DNA from: Puteibacter caeruleilacunae
GTDB taxonomy: Bacteria; Bacteroidota; Bacteroidia; Bacteroidales; Prolixibacteraceae
Direction of reading: 5' to 3'
NCBI GenBank assembly: GCA_005217565.1
Contig: SJCO01000003.1
Span: forward strand, 62,001-126,000
DNA: 64,000 nucleotides
The notes beneath the pieces were generated by a model. The model did not search any database and had not been told where the DNA came from. It saw nothing but the letters and a program-made list of their open reading frames with translations. Below, one piece after another: positions 53,436 through 62,679 of the stretch (position 1 is the first letter of the stretch; every line of letters starts with the position of its first letter). A program made the position numbers and the translations under genes.

Positions 53436-55904
53436 ATGACAAAAAATATTATTTTATCAGCATGGGGAAGTTTAAAGCGAAAAAATATCGCTTCAATTTT
53501 TACAATCATGACCATTGCATTAGGGATGTCAATGATTGTTCTTCTGTCGAGCTTATACAATTTACATTCAGGAAATATTGGCCCTTATATCAAGCGAGAC
53601 CGAACATTATACCTGGAAAATCTATCATTTGAGAAAAATGGAGAAACTGTCACACGTGACTTTGAAGATGCTTCGTTAAACTTTTTAAATAAGACGATCT
53701 TTCAGATGCAGACTCCCGAAATGGTAAGTATTTTCAGGATAGCTTCAGATGATAAGATAGGACCGAAATACAATCCTTTTAATATTAAGGTTATTGATAC
53801 AGATAGTAATTTCTGGAATATACATCGTTTTCATTTTATTTCAGGAAGGCCTTTTAATTCAGACGAAGTTGATGCAAAACAACGGTGCTGTGTTATCTCA
53901 AGAAAGGTTGCATTATACTACTTTGGGAAGGAAGATGTCGCCGGCGAGTCGCTTAAACTTCCCAAGAGGTCAATTACCGTGAGAATAGTAGGAGTCATTA
54001 ATGATAATCACCCACATTTTGATGTTTCTGCTGACGTGTATCTTCCATATACCCTATTCAAAAAACTTGAAGATATCCCTGTCAATTATCCTGAAGATTG
54101 CCCTACCATAAGGCTACGGAATAAAACAACTTATCCGGGGCGTGGACATTATAAAGGAATTGTAGTAGCACCTACGTCAAAACAAAAAGAACTAGTAACT
54201 AATGAGTACAATCGGATCATTACAAAGTGGAATGCGACGGGAAATGTTGAAGAATTCGACAAAGTACATAGTCGCCTAAGATCTGATAGCGAAAAGTTAT
54301 TTAATCTTCTCTTCAATAATTTTAAAAATCTAACATTATTCTATTCATGCCGAATACTTCTAATCTTTATCTTTATTTTATTGCCTGTGATCATTTTATC
54401 CAATATCAATTTTTATCAGTTACAGGAAAGACTCGAAGAAATTGGCATTAGGAAATCATTTGGAGCTACTCGAATGAGTATCATCCGACAGTTTATATTT
54501 GAAAGCATTTTTATCACTTTGTTTGGAACTGTTTTTGCCTTCATTATAGCTGTTTATCTTAATGACTTATTGGGGTACCTAATATATCAGTCTACAAGCT
54601 TACCTGGTGTTAGCTTAAATTTTAGGTTTTTATTTTCATTGATAATAGGCATACTAGCTTTTGCATTTCTTTCGATCATTATTCCTGTTATACGGATTAC
54701 CAAATATAATGCAGTTATAGCATTGCAACGAAATTCAACACTGAACACACAAGTAAGGACTCAAAAAAAATGGCTAAAAACGATCACCTATTTTCTATTG
54801 TTTTTGGTATTACTACAATGCAGTCTTCTTCTAGTAATTCCTTATAGATTTTGTAATGGCTTAGGATATGATACTCAAAACCGGATTTCCATTATCATAA
54901 GAGAAAACAATAATTCAAATGCATCCTTTAGTGAGGACTTCAATTGTTCAAACTTCAAGGGACTAAAAGAGAAATTATTAAGAATTGACGGGGTTGAACA
55001 GGTAGCATCTATTTTTGAAGCTGCTCCACATTATATCTACACTCAAGATCAAACAGATAATTTCGCCATAAATGAGCAGACTAAAGAACTTACTTATTTT
55101 CAAATTGATAGTGCATTTTGTAAAACACTAAATATATCAGCCCATGAAGGAGTCTTATTAAAAGAAGATTTCATCGATAACAAATATATTCCCGCACTTA
55201 CAACCATTGCTGGTGAACGTGCTCACTTTGATGGGAACGCCGTTGGAAAAATAATAAAACGTACCAGCGATAACAGTCTTATTAAAATTGTTGGTGTAAT
55301 TGATAAATATAAAACTAGAACAATAGGCAATCCATTTGATGGTTTATTCATCTGTAGAAATAGACCATCACGTTCTGTTGTCATGAAAATTTCATCATCA
55401 ACAGATCTAGTTAAACTGAATAAAGCCATTATTAATTTAGTTGATAACTGGCCCACTGGTAAAATGATTTTAGAAAGGAATGAAAACATTGACCTTATTT
55501 ATCAAGAAAAAAGTCATACTGCGAAAACTACATTTCTATCCATTTCATTTGTAACAGGACTCATTTTATTAGTTGCCTTTCTGGGTTTCACAGCAACCAA
55601 CTATTATAACTTAAAAACCAAGACGCATGAACTAGGAATAAGAAAAACAACAGGAGCCACAAAAAGAAAGATATTGATCTATTTGCTTCGAGAAGAATTA
55701 GTATTAGTTGTAATTGGATCTACGCTGGCGATATTGCTATCATGGCAAATATTTGTCACAATTTTAAATACGGCTAAAGAAGAAATTGTCTCATCCATAT
55801 ACCTGGCAGTATCACTTGGACTATCAATGATTATAGTAAGCACATTGATTCCTGCAATTAAAGCTAGTCGAATACAACCGGCTGATGCTCTGGCTGAAGA
55901 ATAA
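53436..55904 (+). CDS. Fused A-B ABC exporter permease (unit 6)
   Basis: 822 residues. The A half (about 1-430) has FWNIHRFHFISGRPF and EIGIRKSFGATRMSIIRQFI. The B half (about 440-822) has ELGIRKTTGATKRKILIYLL and ends IQPADALAEE. It is much more like unit 3 than unit 4: both begin with a K-N-L/I-ILSAWxSLKRK pattern and share PHFDVSAD/PHFEVSAD and NRPSRS motifs. Units 3 and 6 are therefore probably duplicates. It is followed 61 bp later by the thioredoxin-like gene. Confidence 0.91.
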   Translation: MTKNIILSAWGSLKRKNIASIFTIMTIALGMSMIVLLSSLYNLHSGNIGPYIKRDRTLYLENLSFEKNGETVTRDFEDASLNFLNKTIFQMQTPEMVSIFRIASDDKIGPKYNPFNIKVIDTDSNFWNIHRFHFISGRPFNSDEVDAKQRCCVISRKVALYYFGKEDVAGESLKLPKRSITVRIVGVINDNHPHFDVSADVYLPYTLFKKLEDIPVNYPEDCPTIRLRNKTTYPGRGHYKGIVVAPTSKQKELVTNEYNRIITKWNATGNVEEFDKVHSRLRSDSEKLFNLLFNNFKNLTLFYSCRILLIFIFILLPVIILSNINFYQLQERLEEIGIRKSFGATRMSIIRQFIFESIFITLFGTVFAFIIAVYLNDLLGYLIYQSTSLPGVSLNFRFLFSLIIGILAFAFLSIIIPVIRITKYNAVIALQRNSTLNTQVRTQKKWLKTITYFLLFLVLLQCSLLLVIPYRFCNGLGYDTQNRISIIIRENNNSNASFSEDFNCSNFKGLKEKLLRIDGVEQVASIFEAAPHYIYTQDQTDNFAINEQTKELTYFQIDSAFCKTLNISAHEGVLLKEDFIDNKYIPALTTIAGERAHFDGNAVGKIIKRTSDNSLIKIVGVIDKYKTRTIGNPFDGLFICRNRPSRSVVMKISSSTDLVKLNKAIINLVDNWPTGKMILERNENIDLIYQEKSHTAKTTFLSISFVTGLILLVAFLGFTATNYYNLKTKTHELGIRKTTGATKRKILIYLLREELVLVVIGSTLAILLSWQIFVTILNTAKEEIVSSIYLAVSLGLSMIIVSTLIPAIKASRIQPADALAEE

Positions 55905-55965
55905 TTTCTAAAAATATCTTATATTTAATACGCAAAATTAATTTATAAATTTTAAACCCAATAAA

Positions 55966-58590
55966 ATGCAATCAAAACTACTATTTATCCTATTCGCATT
56001 TTTATCAATTGCTGCCCAAGGGCAGAAAGTAATTAACAACCCGAAGTACAGAGGTTCTACAGCTCCCTTTGTTAAAGTAACAAAAGTAGAATTGACCGAT
56101 ACAGCTACAATTTTGTCTTTTCATGTGGATCTACCAAAAGGGACCAGTATAGGTCTCCCTGATGGCTCAGCTATATGTGAGGCTAAAATTGATGCTGAAA
56201 AGTTTTTTGTAAAATCGGTTGAAGGAGCTCCTTTTAACAAACAGTTTCCTATCCCGAATAAAGGAGGAATTGACTACAAACTTTTTTTCCAAAAACTACC
56301 TGCACATATCTCTGCCATAGATTTTGGAGAATTCAACGAAGGCGGTAGTTGGTTTATTTACGACATTCAGCTAACAGATGAGGCACAAAAATCCATGCTT
56401 CCTAAAAAACTACTAGGCTCGTGGTTTAACGAGAAAGATGGAAGCTTGTACTGTTCTTTCTTCGATGACAAAGCTATTTTCGACAAACAAATGTGGGAAT
56501 ATGAAGCATATAACGAAACGAAAAACCTTGATGAAGTGGTGCTGAAAAATGAATCTGGTCAGATTACTCTTTATGTAGAATACGACACTAATGATAATCC
56601 CGCTATTGGTCATGAACGCTTTGATAAAAAATCAATCCCTGTAACCACCAATCCTCTGGTGTTTAAGGTTGGAAAATATTTCTATTCGCTAAATCCTTGT
56701 ACTCGTAATCAAGAGGCCGCTGCTAAGGTGCAAAACAATGACAAGCCATTTGAACTTCCTATTTTTAAAGTAGACTCTGCTAGTTATTCTGGCTATATTA
56801 TCGGTTATACTCCCAGAATGGGAAAAACAACAGGTACATTACACTTCAACAATGTGCTAACCGGAAATCAGGAGAATTATGTGGTTAAGATTCGTGAAGA
56901 CGGCTACTTCAATATCAAGTTACAGATGTATAATCCTGAGGAGATTTATGCAAGAATGCCATTTTTTAATGAAAACATATTCCTGGAGCCTGGTAAAGAT
57001 TTATTCCATGTAATTGTAATTGGAGATAAAAGGGCATCACTTTTCATGGGTGAAAGTGCGCAAATCAATACCGACCTGAAAAAATTGGATAGGTTAACCA
57101 ATAAAGACTACAAGCTCTTCAATAAGAACATTCTGGATAGAGATGTTGAAGGCTTCAAACACTTCTGTCTTGATATGATGAATAAAGAATTATCAAAGAT
57201 TGAAGCATATGCCCAAGACCATGCTATCTGCCAAAAGGCTTTGCAGGTGCAAAAATACTCCACTACCCTCCGTTATTTAATGGCAGCAATGGAGTACGAC
57301 TGGACTTATGAGAATGCGTATCGTGAAAAGCATAATATTCCTCGTAACCAGCGACAACTGAATATTGAATACGAGAAGCCTGATGCTGCGTACTACGATT
57401 TCTTAACGCCTGAGATTGTAAACGATAAACTAGCAGCAGTTAGTGCCAGTCTGTACTTCTTCTTTAATCGTGTAAAGTATCTTGATATATTACGTGATGG
57501 ACAGCGATCATTTAAAACATCGGATATTTACAGCCAGCTAAGTAAAAGAGGTATTCAATTTACTGAAGATGAGCACCGATTAATTGCACAACTACAAGAA
57601 ATTACTAAAATACAGGAAAGTCCTGAGCACAAAGCTTTTGACGAAAAGTACGGAAATAAACGCACGGCTTTCTATAGAAAACACATGAAAGACATAAGGG
57701 AGTTCCAGAAAAAAGATGAAGATTTTGACATCAATAAACTTAGATCATTTCTTGTTGATAAAGGCATAACACTTAGTCAGGATGAAAATGAATTTATTGA
57801 CGCACAGATTGAGTTTTCAGAATGGGATAGTTCAAAAAAAATAAGTGCATTTTACGAAGAGCAAAAGGATGGTTTAAACAAGCTGAATAAGAAATACCAG
57901 GAAGAAATTAACCAATACCATAAAACTCAGCGTATCGTTGCCAGAAACGAGCAGCTTAAATCGGTACTTGGTATTGATGAAGGTTTTGGAACTGATGTTA
58001 TGACTTGTGAAGATTTTTCAAGAGGCATTGTAGAAGAGTTATCGCCAGTAGATCCTGAAACACTAGCATTTATGAAAGAGCAATTTTCTACGCCTTTCGT
58101 TGCTGAATATCTTGAGATGTCGAATAATAAAACCATTGCTAAAATAGAAGCCAACAAACTCAATGGAGGTTATCATGTAAACGAGGTTCCTAAAACAGAA
58201 GGAGGGAAACTATTTAAAGCAATCATGGATAAATACAAAGGCAAAGTTGTATTGGTAGACTTCTGGGCAACATGGTGTGGACCATGTAGAAGTGCGATTA
58301 AAAGAATTGCTCCTTTGAAAGAAGAATTGAAAGATAAAGATGTGGTGTTTGTATACATTACCAACGACTCATCACCTAAAGGAACATGGGATAACATGAT
58401 TCCAAATATTAAAGGTGAGCACTACCGTGTAACCCGCGATGAGTGGAACTACTTTAAGGAAGAATTTCAAATTAGCGGAATTCCTCATTACACTTTAGTT
58501 GGACAAGATGGGGCTATTATTAATCCTCATCTTAGCCACGGCATGCCAAATGATGCATTAAAATCACTATTTTTAAAGCATATTCATTAA
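55966..58590 (+). CDS. Large secreted protein with C-terminal TlpA-like thioredoxin domain
   Basis: 874 residues. Signal peptide (about 1-19). The N-terminal part (20-270) is beta-rich. Residues 270-400 include GTLHFNNVLTGNQENYVVKI and FLEPGKDLFHVIVIGDK, similar to the N-terminal domains of Bacteroidota TlpA-like proteins. A long helical middle runs from about 400 to 720. The thioredoxin domain (about 735-874) has the active site C771-G-P-C774 in FWATWCGPCRSAIKR and a cis-Pro segment GIPHYTLVGQ. It is probably a periplasmic disulfide reductase or isomerase, and as the last gene of the exporter operon it may act on the exported substrate or the exporter's folding. Confidence 0.87.
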   Translation: MQSKLLFILFAFLSIAAQGQKVINNPKYRGSTAPFVKVTKVELTDTATILSFHVDLPKGTSIGLPDGSAICEAKIDAEKFFVKSVEGAPFNKQFPIPNKGGIDYKLFFQKLPAHISAIDFGEFNEGGSWFIYDIQLTDEAQKSMLPKKLLGSWFNEKDGSLYCSFFDDKAIFDKQMWEYEAYNETKNLDEVVLKNESGQITLYVEYDTNDNPAIGHERFDKKSIPVTTNPLVFKVGKYFYSLNPCTRNQEAAAKVQNNDKPFELPIFKVDSASYSGYIIGYTPRMGKTTGTLHFNNVLTGNQENYVVKIREDGYFNIKLQMYNPEEIYARMPFFNENIFLEPGKDLFHVIVIGDKRASLFMGESAQINTDLKKLDRLTNKDYKLFNKNILDRDVEGFKHFCLDMMNKELSKIEAYAQDHAICQKALQVQKYSTTLRYLMAAMEYDWTYENAYREKHNIPRNQRQLNIEYEKPDAAYYDFLTPEIVNDKLAAVSASLYFFFNRVKYLDILRDGQRSFKTSDIYSQLSKRGIQFTEDEHRLIAQLQEITKIQESPEHKAFDEKYGNKRTAFYRKHMKDIREFQKKDEDFDINKLRSFLVDKGITLSQDENEFIDAQIEFSEWDSSKKISAFYEEQKDGLNKLNKKYQEEINQYHKTQRIVARNEQLKSVLGIDEGFGTDVMTCEDFSRGIVEELSPVDPETLAFMKEQFSTPFVAEYLEMSNNKTIAKIEANKLNGGYHVNEVPKTEGGKLFKAIMDKYKGKVVLVDFWATWCGPCRSAIKRIAPLKEELKDKDVVFVYITNDSSPKGTWDNMIPNIKGEHYRVTRDEWNYFKEEFQISGIPHYTLVGQDGAIINPHLSHGMPNDALKSLFLKHIH

Positions 58591-58600
58591 ATAATCTCTG

Positions 58601-58628
58601 AAGAGACAGTGTGAGAACGCTGTCTCTT
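58601..58628 (+). terminator. Hairpin terminating the exporter operon
   Basis: AAGAGACAG (58601-58609) and CTGTCTCTT (58620-58628) form a perfect 9-bp stem with a 10-nt loop, 10 bp past the stop. The trailing sequence TATAATT is only weakly U-rich, so some read-through into the regulator gene is likely. Confidence 0.6.
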
Positions 58629-58649
58629 TATAATTGACCCATTAGAAGA

Positions 58650-60008
58650 ATGATCTTAATTGTTGATGACGATATTGCCATTCAGGCATCTTTACAGCTT
58701 TTACTCCGCGAAAACGGTTTTAAAGTAGCGTGTGCAAGTAAACAGGGAGAAGCTTTTCGAGCCTTAAAGGAGGAAAAGATCTCACTGATCTTGATGGACA
58801 TGAATTTTTCATCGAGTACCACAGGTGAAGATGGACTTGAATTATTGGCTGAGGTGAAAGAATACTGGCCTGATATTCCTGTTATTTTAATTACAGGATG
58901 GGGATCAATCGACCTTGCTGTGAAAGGAATGCGAGGAGGTGCATTTGACTTTATAGCCAAACCATGGGATAATCAACGCATGTTACGCTCGGTAAATAAT
59001 GCATTAGCCCTTAAAGGCAAGAAAAAGCAGGCCCAGCGTACGCGCAATAAATTAGATCAACAGTATGATTTTAGTCTGGTGGTTGGTCGAGATCCGAAGA
59101 TGCTTACCATCCTTGAAACAATTACCAATGTTGCACCAACTACAGCACCTGTATTGATAACAGGTGAAAGTGGAACAGGTAAAGAGGTGATTGCAGAGAC
59201 CATCCATCGCAATAGCGACCGACAAACAGGACCTTTTATCGCCGTTAACCTTGGCGCTATTCCTCCATCGCTATTTGAAAGTGAAATGTTTGGTCATCAA
59301 AAAGGCGCCTTTACCGATGCAAAATCTGATAAACCAGGAAAGTTTGAACTGGCTCAGGGGGGTACACTTTTTCTTGATGAGATTGGTGAAACAGATCTAA
59401 GTTCTCAGGTAAAACTATTACGTGTACTACAGGAACAGAAAGTAGAACGTATTGGTGATACAAAGCCTCGTTCAATTGATGTACGAATTATTTGTGCCAC
59501 AAACAGAAACCTGCCACAAATGGTTGCTGAAGGTACATTTCGGGAAGATTTGTTTTTCCGAATCAATCTGATTAATCTGGAATTACCACCATTGCGTGAA
59601 CGTACATCTGACATTGCTGATTTGTCGACCTTTTTCCTTGATAAGTTCGGTCAGCAATACGGTAAAAAAGACTTATCTCTTGAGCAGGATGCACTCCAAT
59701 ACCTTAAAGATTTGAAATTCCCAGGTAACATCAGGGAGTTAAAAAACATGCTTGAGCGTACCGTATTGATGAGCTCTACAACACAACTAAGCAAAGCTGA
59801 TTTTCTAAAGCAATCGGGGGCCAGCATTCCTACATCTTCATCTGATAGTCTGCCCGAGATAGGCACCATGACACTTGATGAAATGGAAGAAGCGATGGTT
59901 AGAAAGGCATTAGACAAGTACGATAACAACATCACTCAGGCAGCAAAAAGTCTGGGTTTATCACGACAAATGCTGTATCGTAGAATGGAAAAATATGGAT
60001 TAAACTAG
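58650..60008 (+). CDS. Sigma-54-dependent response regulator, NtrC family (1)
   Basis: 452 residues. Receiver domain with the acidic DD pair near the N terminus and phosphoacceptor Asp50 in ILMDMNFSS. AAA+ domain with Walker A G172-ESGTGKE, sigma-54 contact loop at 219-224 reading GAFTDA, Walker B GGTLFLDEIGE and arginine-finger region FREDLFFRINLINLELPPLR. Fis-type helix-turn-helix at the C terminus (NITQAAKSLGLSRQMLYRRM). The last loop residue pair differs from the textbook GAFTGA. It is paired with the kinase 10 bp downstream and likely activates the sigma-54 promoter at 37734. Confidence 0.94.
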   Translation: MILIVDDDIAIQASLQLLLRENGFKVACASKQGEAFRALKEEKISLILMDMNFSSSTTGEDGLELLAEVKEYWPDIPVILITGWGSIDLAVKGMRGGAFDFIAKPWDNQRMLRSVNNALALKGKKKQAQRTRNKLDQQYDFSLVVGRDPKMLTILETITNVAPTTAPVLITGESGTGKEVIAETIHRNSDRQTGPFIAVNLGAIPPSLFESEMFGHQKGAFTDAKSDKPGKFELAQGGTLFLDEIGETDLSSQVKLLRVLQEQKVERIGDTKPRSIDVRIICATNRNLPQMVAEGTFREDLFFRINLINLELPPLRERTSDIADLSTFFLDKFGQQYGKKDLSLEQDALQYLKDLKFPGNIRELKNMLERTVLMSSTTQLSKADFLKQSGASIPTSSSDSLPEIGTMTLDEMEEAMVRKALDKYDNNITQAAKSLGLSRQMLYRRMEKYGLN

Positions 60009-60018
60009 GATCACAATT

Positions 60019-61299
60019 ATGCGCTATAAAACAAAACTTCTCATCTACCTTATCACCTTAAACGTACTGTTAATTGGTATTTCAACGCTTTTTTACAGTA
60101 CCAACAAGTCGTTATTTATGATATTCGAGGGGATTTTTGTTTTATCAATCATTGTCGGTTATATCCTCTACAATCAATTTTCCAAAACCATGGGCCTCAT
60201 TAATTCTGGGATTGAAAGTCTGAAAGATCATGACTTCAGTATGAAACTGCGCCCAGGCAACAATAAGGAATTTAATGCCTTTATTGGTGTCTATAATAAG
60301 ATGATTGACCAACTGCGAAAGGAACGTATTTCTCTTTCAGAAAAGAGTTTCCTGATCACAAAATTGATGGAAGCATCACCTTCGGGGATCATGATATTCG
60401 ACTTTGATGATCAATTGACCAGCATGAATCCTGCTGCAGAAAAGTTCTTAGGAAAATCATTTGAACAAGTAAAGTTACTTAAACTAGCGAAGCTATCGCA
60501 ACAAGCAGGTGGTATGCTTGATAAAAGTCCTGAATCGGCCAATTATATCTTCAGAAAAAACGGACATGAAGCTTATCGCATACAGACTGGTTTTTTTGTT
60601 GATCGTGGCTTTGATACGCGTTTTATCCTAATTGAAGAATTAACCGAAGAGATCAGAAATACCGAGAAGCAAGCCTACGAAAAAGTGATTCGTATGATGA
60701 GTCATGAAATCAATAACTCGGTTGCTGCAGTAAACTCTGTTTTGAATACTATTCGCCCCAAGTTGGAAAGCTTTGAAGGTTATGAGCAGACTATTGACGC
60801 CTGTATCTCACGAAATGAGAACCTGAATAATTTCACAAGGAATTTAGCTGATGTGGTTCGAATTCCGGCTCCTCAGTTAAGGTCTACCGATTTGAATCAT
60901 CTTGTGGAAAAGATATATACCATTGTACAGTCGCAAAATGACAAAGTGAAGTTTGTTTTGAATCAATGCGATGAAACACCAGACATTCTGGCCGATGAAA
61001 GTCAGTTGGAGCAAGTACTCATCAACATCCTAAAAAACTCGGTAGAGGCTGTTAATGGTGCTGGAGAGATTACCATTACAACAACATGTGCTCCTGTACA
61101 GATCATTGTAACAGATAATGGATGTGGCTTTGCAGAACAAGACAGAGATAAGATGTTCACGCCATTTTATACAAGTAAACCCAATGGTCAAGGAATAGGA
61201 CTTACCGTTACCCGTGAGATCCTAACCAATCACAATTGCTCTTTCAGTCTGGAACGAAAAGACGATATGACTTACTTTAGTATTACATTTCCAAAGTAA
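60019..61299 (+). CDS. NtrB/AtoS-type sensor histidine kinase (1)
   Basis: 426 residues. Two N-terminal membrane helices (about 7-25 and 31-50) with almost no periplasmic loop, then a HAMP-like linker and a PAS domain (about 110-200, SGIMIFDFDDQLTSMNPAA). The phosphoacceptor is His229 in RMMSHEINNSVAAV. The ATPase domain has NILKNSVEAVN (N box), DNGCGF (G1) and GQGIGLTVTREIL (G2). The short membrane loop suggests sensing within the membrane or cytoplasm, as for envelope-stress kinases. Cognate of the regulator just upstream. Confidence 0.93.
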   Translation: MRYKTKLLIYLITLNVLLIGISTLFYSTNKSLFMIFEGIFVLSIIVGYILYNQFSKTMGLINSGIESLKDHDFSMKLRPGNNKEFNAFIGVYNKMIDQLRKERISLSEKSFLITKLMEASPSGIMIFDFDDQLTSMNPAAEKFLGKSFEQVKLLKLAKLSQQAGGMLDKSPESANYIFRKNGHEAYRIQTGFFVDRGFDTRFILIEELTEEIRNTEKQAYEKVIRMMSHEINNSVAAVNSVLNTIRPKLESFEGYEQTIDACISRNENLNNFTRNLADVVRIPAPQLRSTDLNHLVEKIYTIVQSQNDKVKFVLNQCDETPDILADESQLEQVLINILKNSVEAVNGAGEITITTTCAPVQIIVTDNGCGFAEQDRDKMFTPFYTSKPNGQGIGLTVTREILTNHNCSFSLERKDDMTYFSITFPK

Positions 61300-61308
61300 C
61301 GTACACAC

Positions 61309-62661
61309 CTATAGTTTCATGCAAAATTCAGTTAGCTGATTAGGCACTGAATTCACTTTAAGGCTACCGCCGTGCAATTTGAGGATCTGGCGCGAAAGAC
61401 TTAAACCAATACCTGAGCCATTCTCGCGAGTTGTAAAGAATGGTACAAAAATTTCATCCTGTATTTCAGAAGGAATTCCCGGTCCGTTGTCCTGCACCTT
61501 GATACATGTCTGACCGTCCTTCTCTAGAGAGGCTATTATTTTTACTTCGCCATCATGCTTATCTCCGACACTTTGAAATGCATTCTTAACTAAGTTTAGA
61601 ATTACCTGTGAGATTTGTTTTTCATCAGCATTGATGGTCAAATCTGGTTGCTCCAGACCAACTGTTAATGCAATAGATTGTGATTCATCAAATGCACCTG
61701 CCAGTAGCTTGATCTTTTCCAACAATTCCTTCAATGGAATAATTTTCTTTTCAGGCTTTGGTAAGCGAGTCAGTCTGCGGTATGAATCAACAAAACTCAC
61801 CAGTCCTTTTCCTCTATCTTTGATAATCTCCAATCCTTTAATGGTATTGGCAATTACTCTTTCATCAATCTCCTCTTTCCGTCGGGCCTTTCCATTATTC
61901 ATAAAGAAACGTGAAAGACTCTCCGACAGGGAAGTGATTGGGGCAATAGAATTCATAATCTCATGGGTAAGTACACGAATTAACTTCACCCATGACTCGA
62001 TCTCTTTCGCATCCAATTCATTCTTAATATCCTGAATGGCAATCAGCATCAACTGCTTTGATCCGGCTAACATTGAGGTTGCTTTTAATGACAATTGGAC
62101 AGTGCCCCGCTCGGTCTTTAATGATACCAACCGATGCTCCTGTGACTTGATTTGCAACAATACCTGATAAAGCTTATTATCAACACGAGACACCTGCATT
62201 ACATGAGTCAACACTTCTAATCCGATCAATCGCTTTGCAGCTGTATTGGCATGTAAGATATTTCCATTTTCGTTGAATGTAAGGATACCTGTTGCTGTAT
62301 GTTCCAATATGGTTTGATAGTACTGTTCCTGTTGCTTATTCTCCATCTTCACTTTTTGGATCAATCCATTCACCTTGTTCAGACTAGAGTTTAACTCTTT
62401 AAGGGACTTATTTCGGATATATTCGGGGAAATACAACGTTGAATCTTCATTCTTTATGGCATCAAAAAAGAAGGCCAATTTGCGGTTTGTTCTATTAAGA
62501 TAATAGATCAACAACGAGCTTTCGATAAAAATTACAACTCCTGTTATGCCTGCAACCATGTAGTTTTTCTCCTGAAATAAGGCCCACCCAAGAGCAATAC
62601 AGGTTAATGTTAAAATAAGAACCCGAAACAGAATATTCAAAAAGATATTTTTACTCACCAT
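61309..62661 (-). CDS. NtrB/AtoS-type sensor histidine kinase (2)
   Basis: 450 residues. Two N-terminal membrane helices (about 7-27 and 32-54) again with a very short loop. A PAS domain (about 112-210, TGILTFNENGNILHANTAA) and His233 in RVLTHEIMNSIAPIT follow. ATPase motifs are NLVKNAFQSVG, DNGPGIPSEIQDEI and GSGIGLSLSRQILKLHGG. It has the same layout as kinase 1 and lies tail to tail with it, 9 bp apart, leaving no room for a normal terminator. It follows regulator 2 by 18 bp on the minus strand. Confidence 0.93.
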   Translation of the reverse strand: MVSKNIFLNILFRVLILTLTCIALGWALFQEKNYMVAGITGVVIFIESSLLIYYLNRTNRKLAFFFDAIKNEDSTLYFPEYIRNKSLKELNSSLNKVNGLIQKVKMENKQQEQYYQTILEHTATGILTFNENGNILHANTAAKRLIGLEVLTHVMQVSRVDNKLYQVLLQIKSQEHRLVSLKTERGTVQLSLKATSMLAGSKQLMLIAIQDIKNELDAKEIESWVKLIRVLTHEIMNSIAPITSLSESLSRFFMNNGKARRKEEIDERVIANTIKGLEIIKDRGKGLVSFVDSYRRLTRLPKPEKKIIPLKELLEKIKLLAGAFDESQSIALTVGLEQPDLTINADEKQISQVILNLVKNAFQSVGDKHDGEVKIIASLEKDGQTCIKVQDNGPGIPSEIQDEIFVPFFTTRENGSGIGLSLSRQILKLHGGSLKVNSVPNQLTEFCMKL

Positions 62662-62679
62662 AACTGGAGTATTTGAGGA

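Noticed and set aside
61631-62035. 134-codon plus-strand frame antisense to kinase 2
   Set aside because: The minus strand carries intact kinase motifs across the same bases; the plus frame is serine-rich noise.
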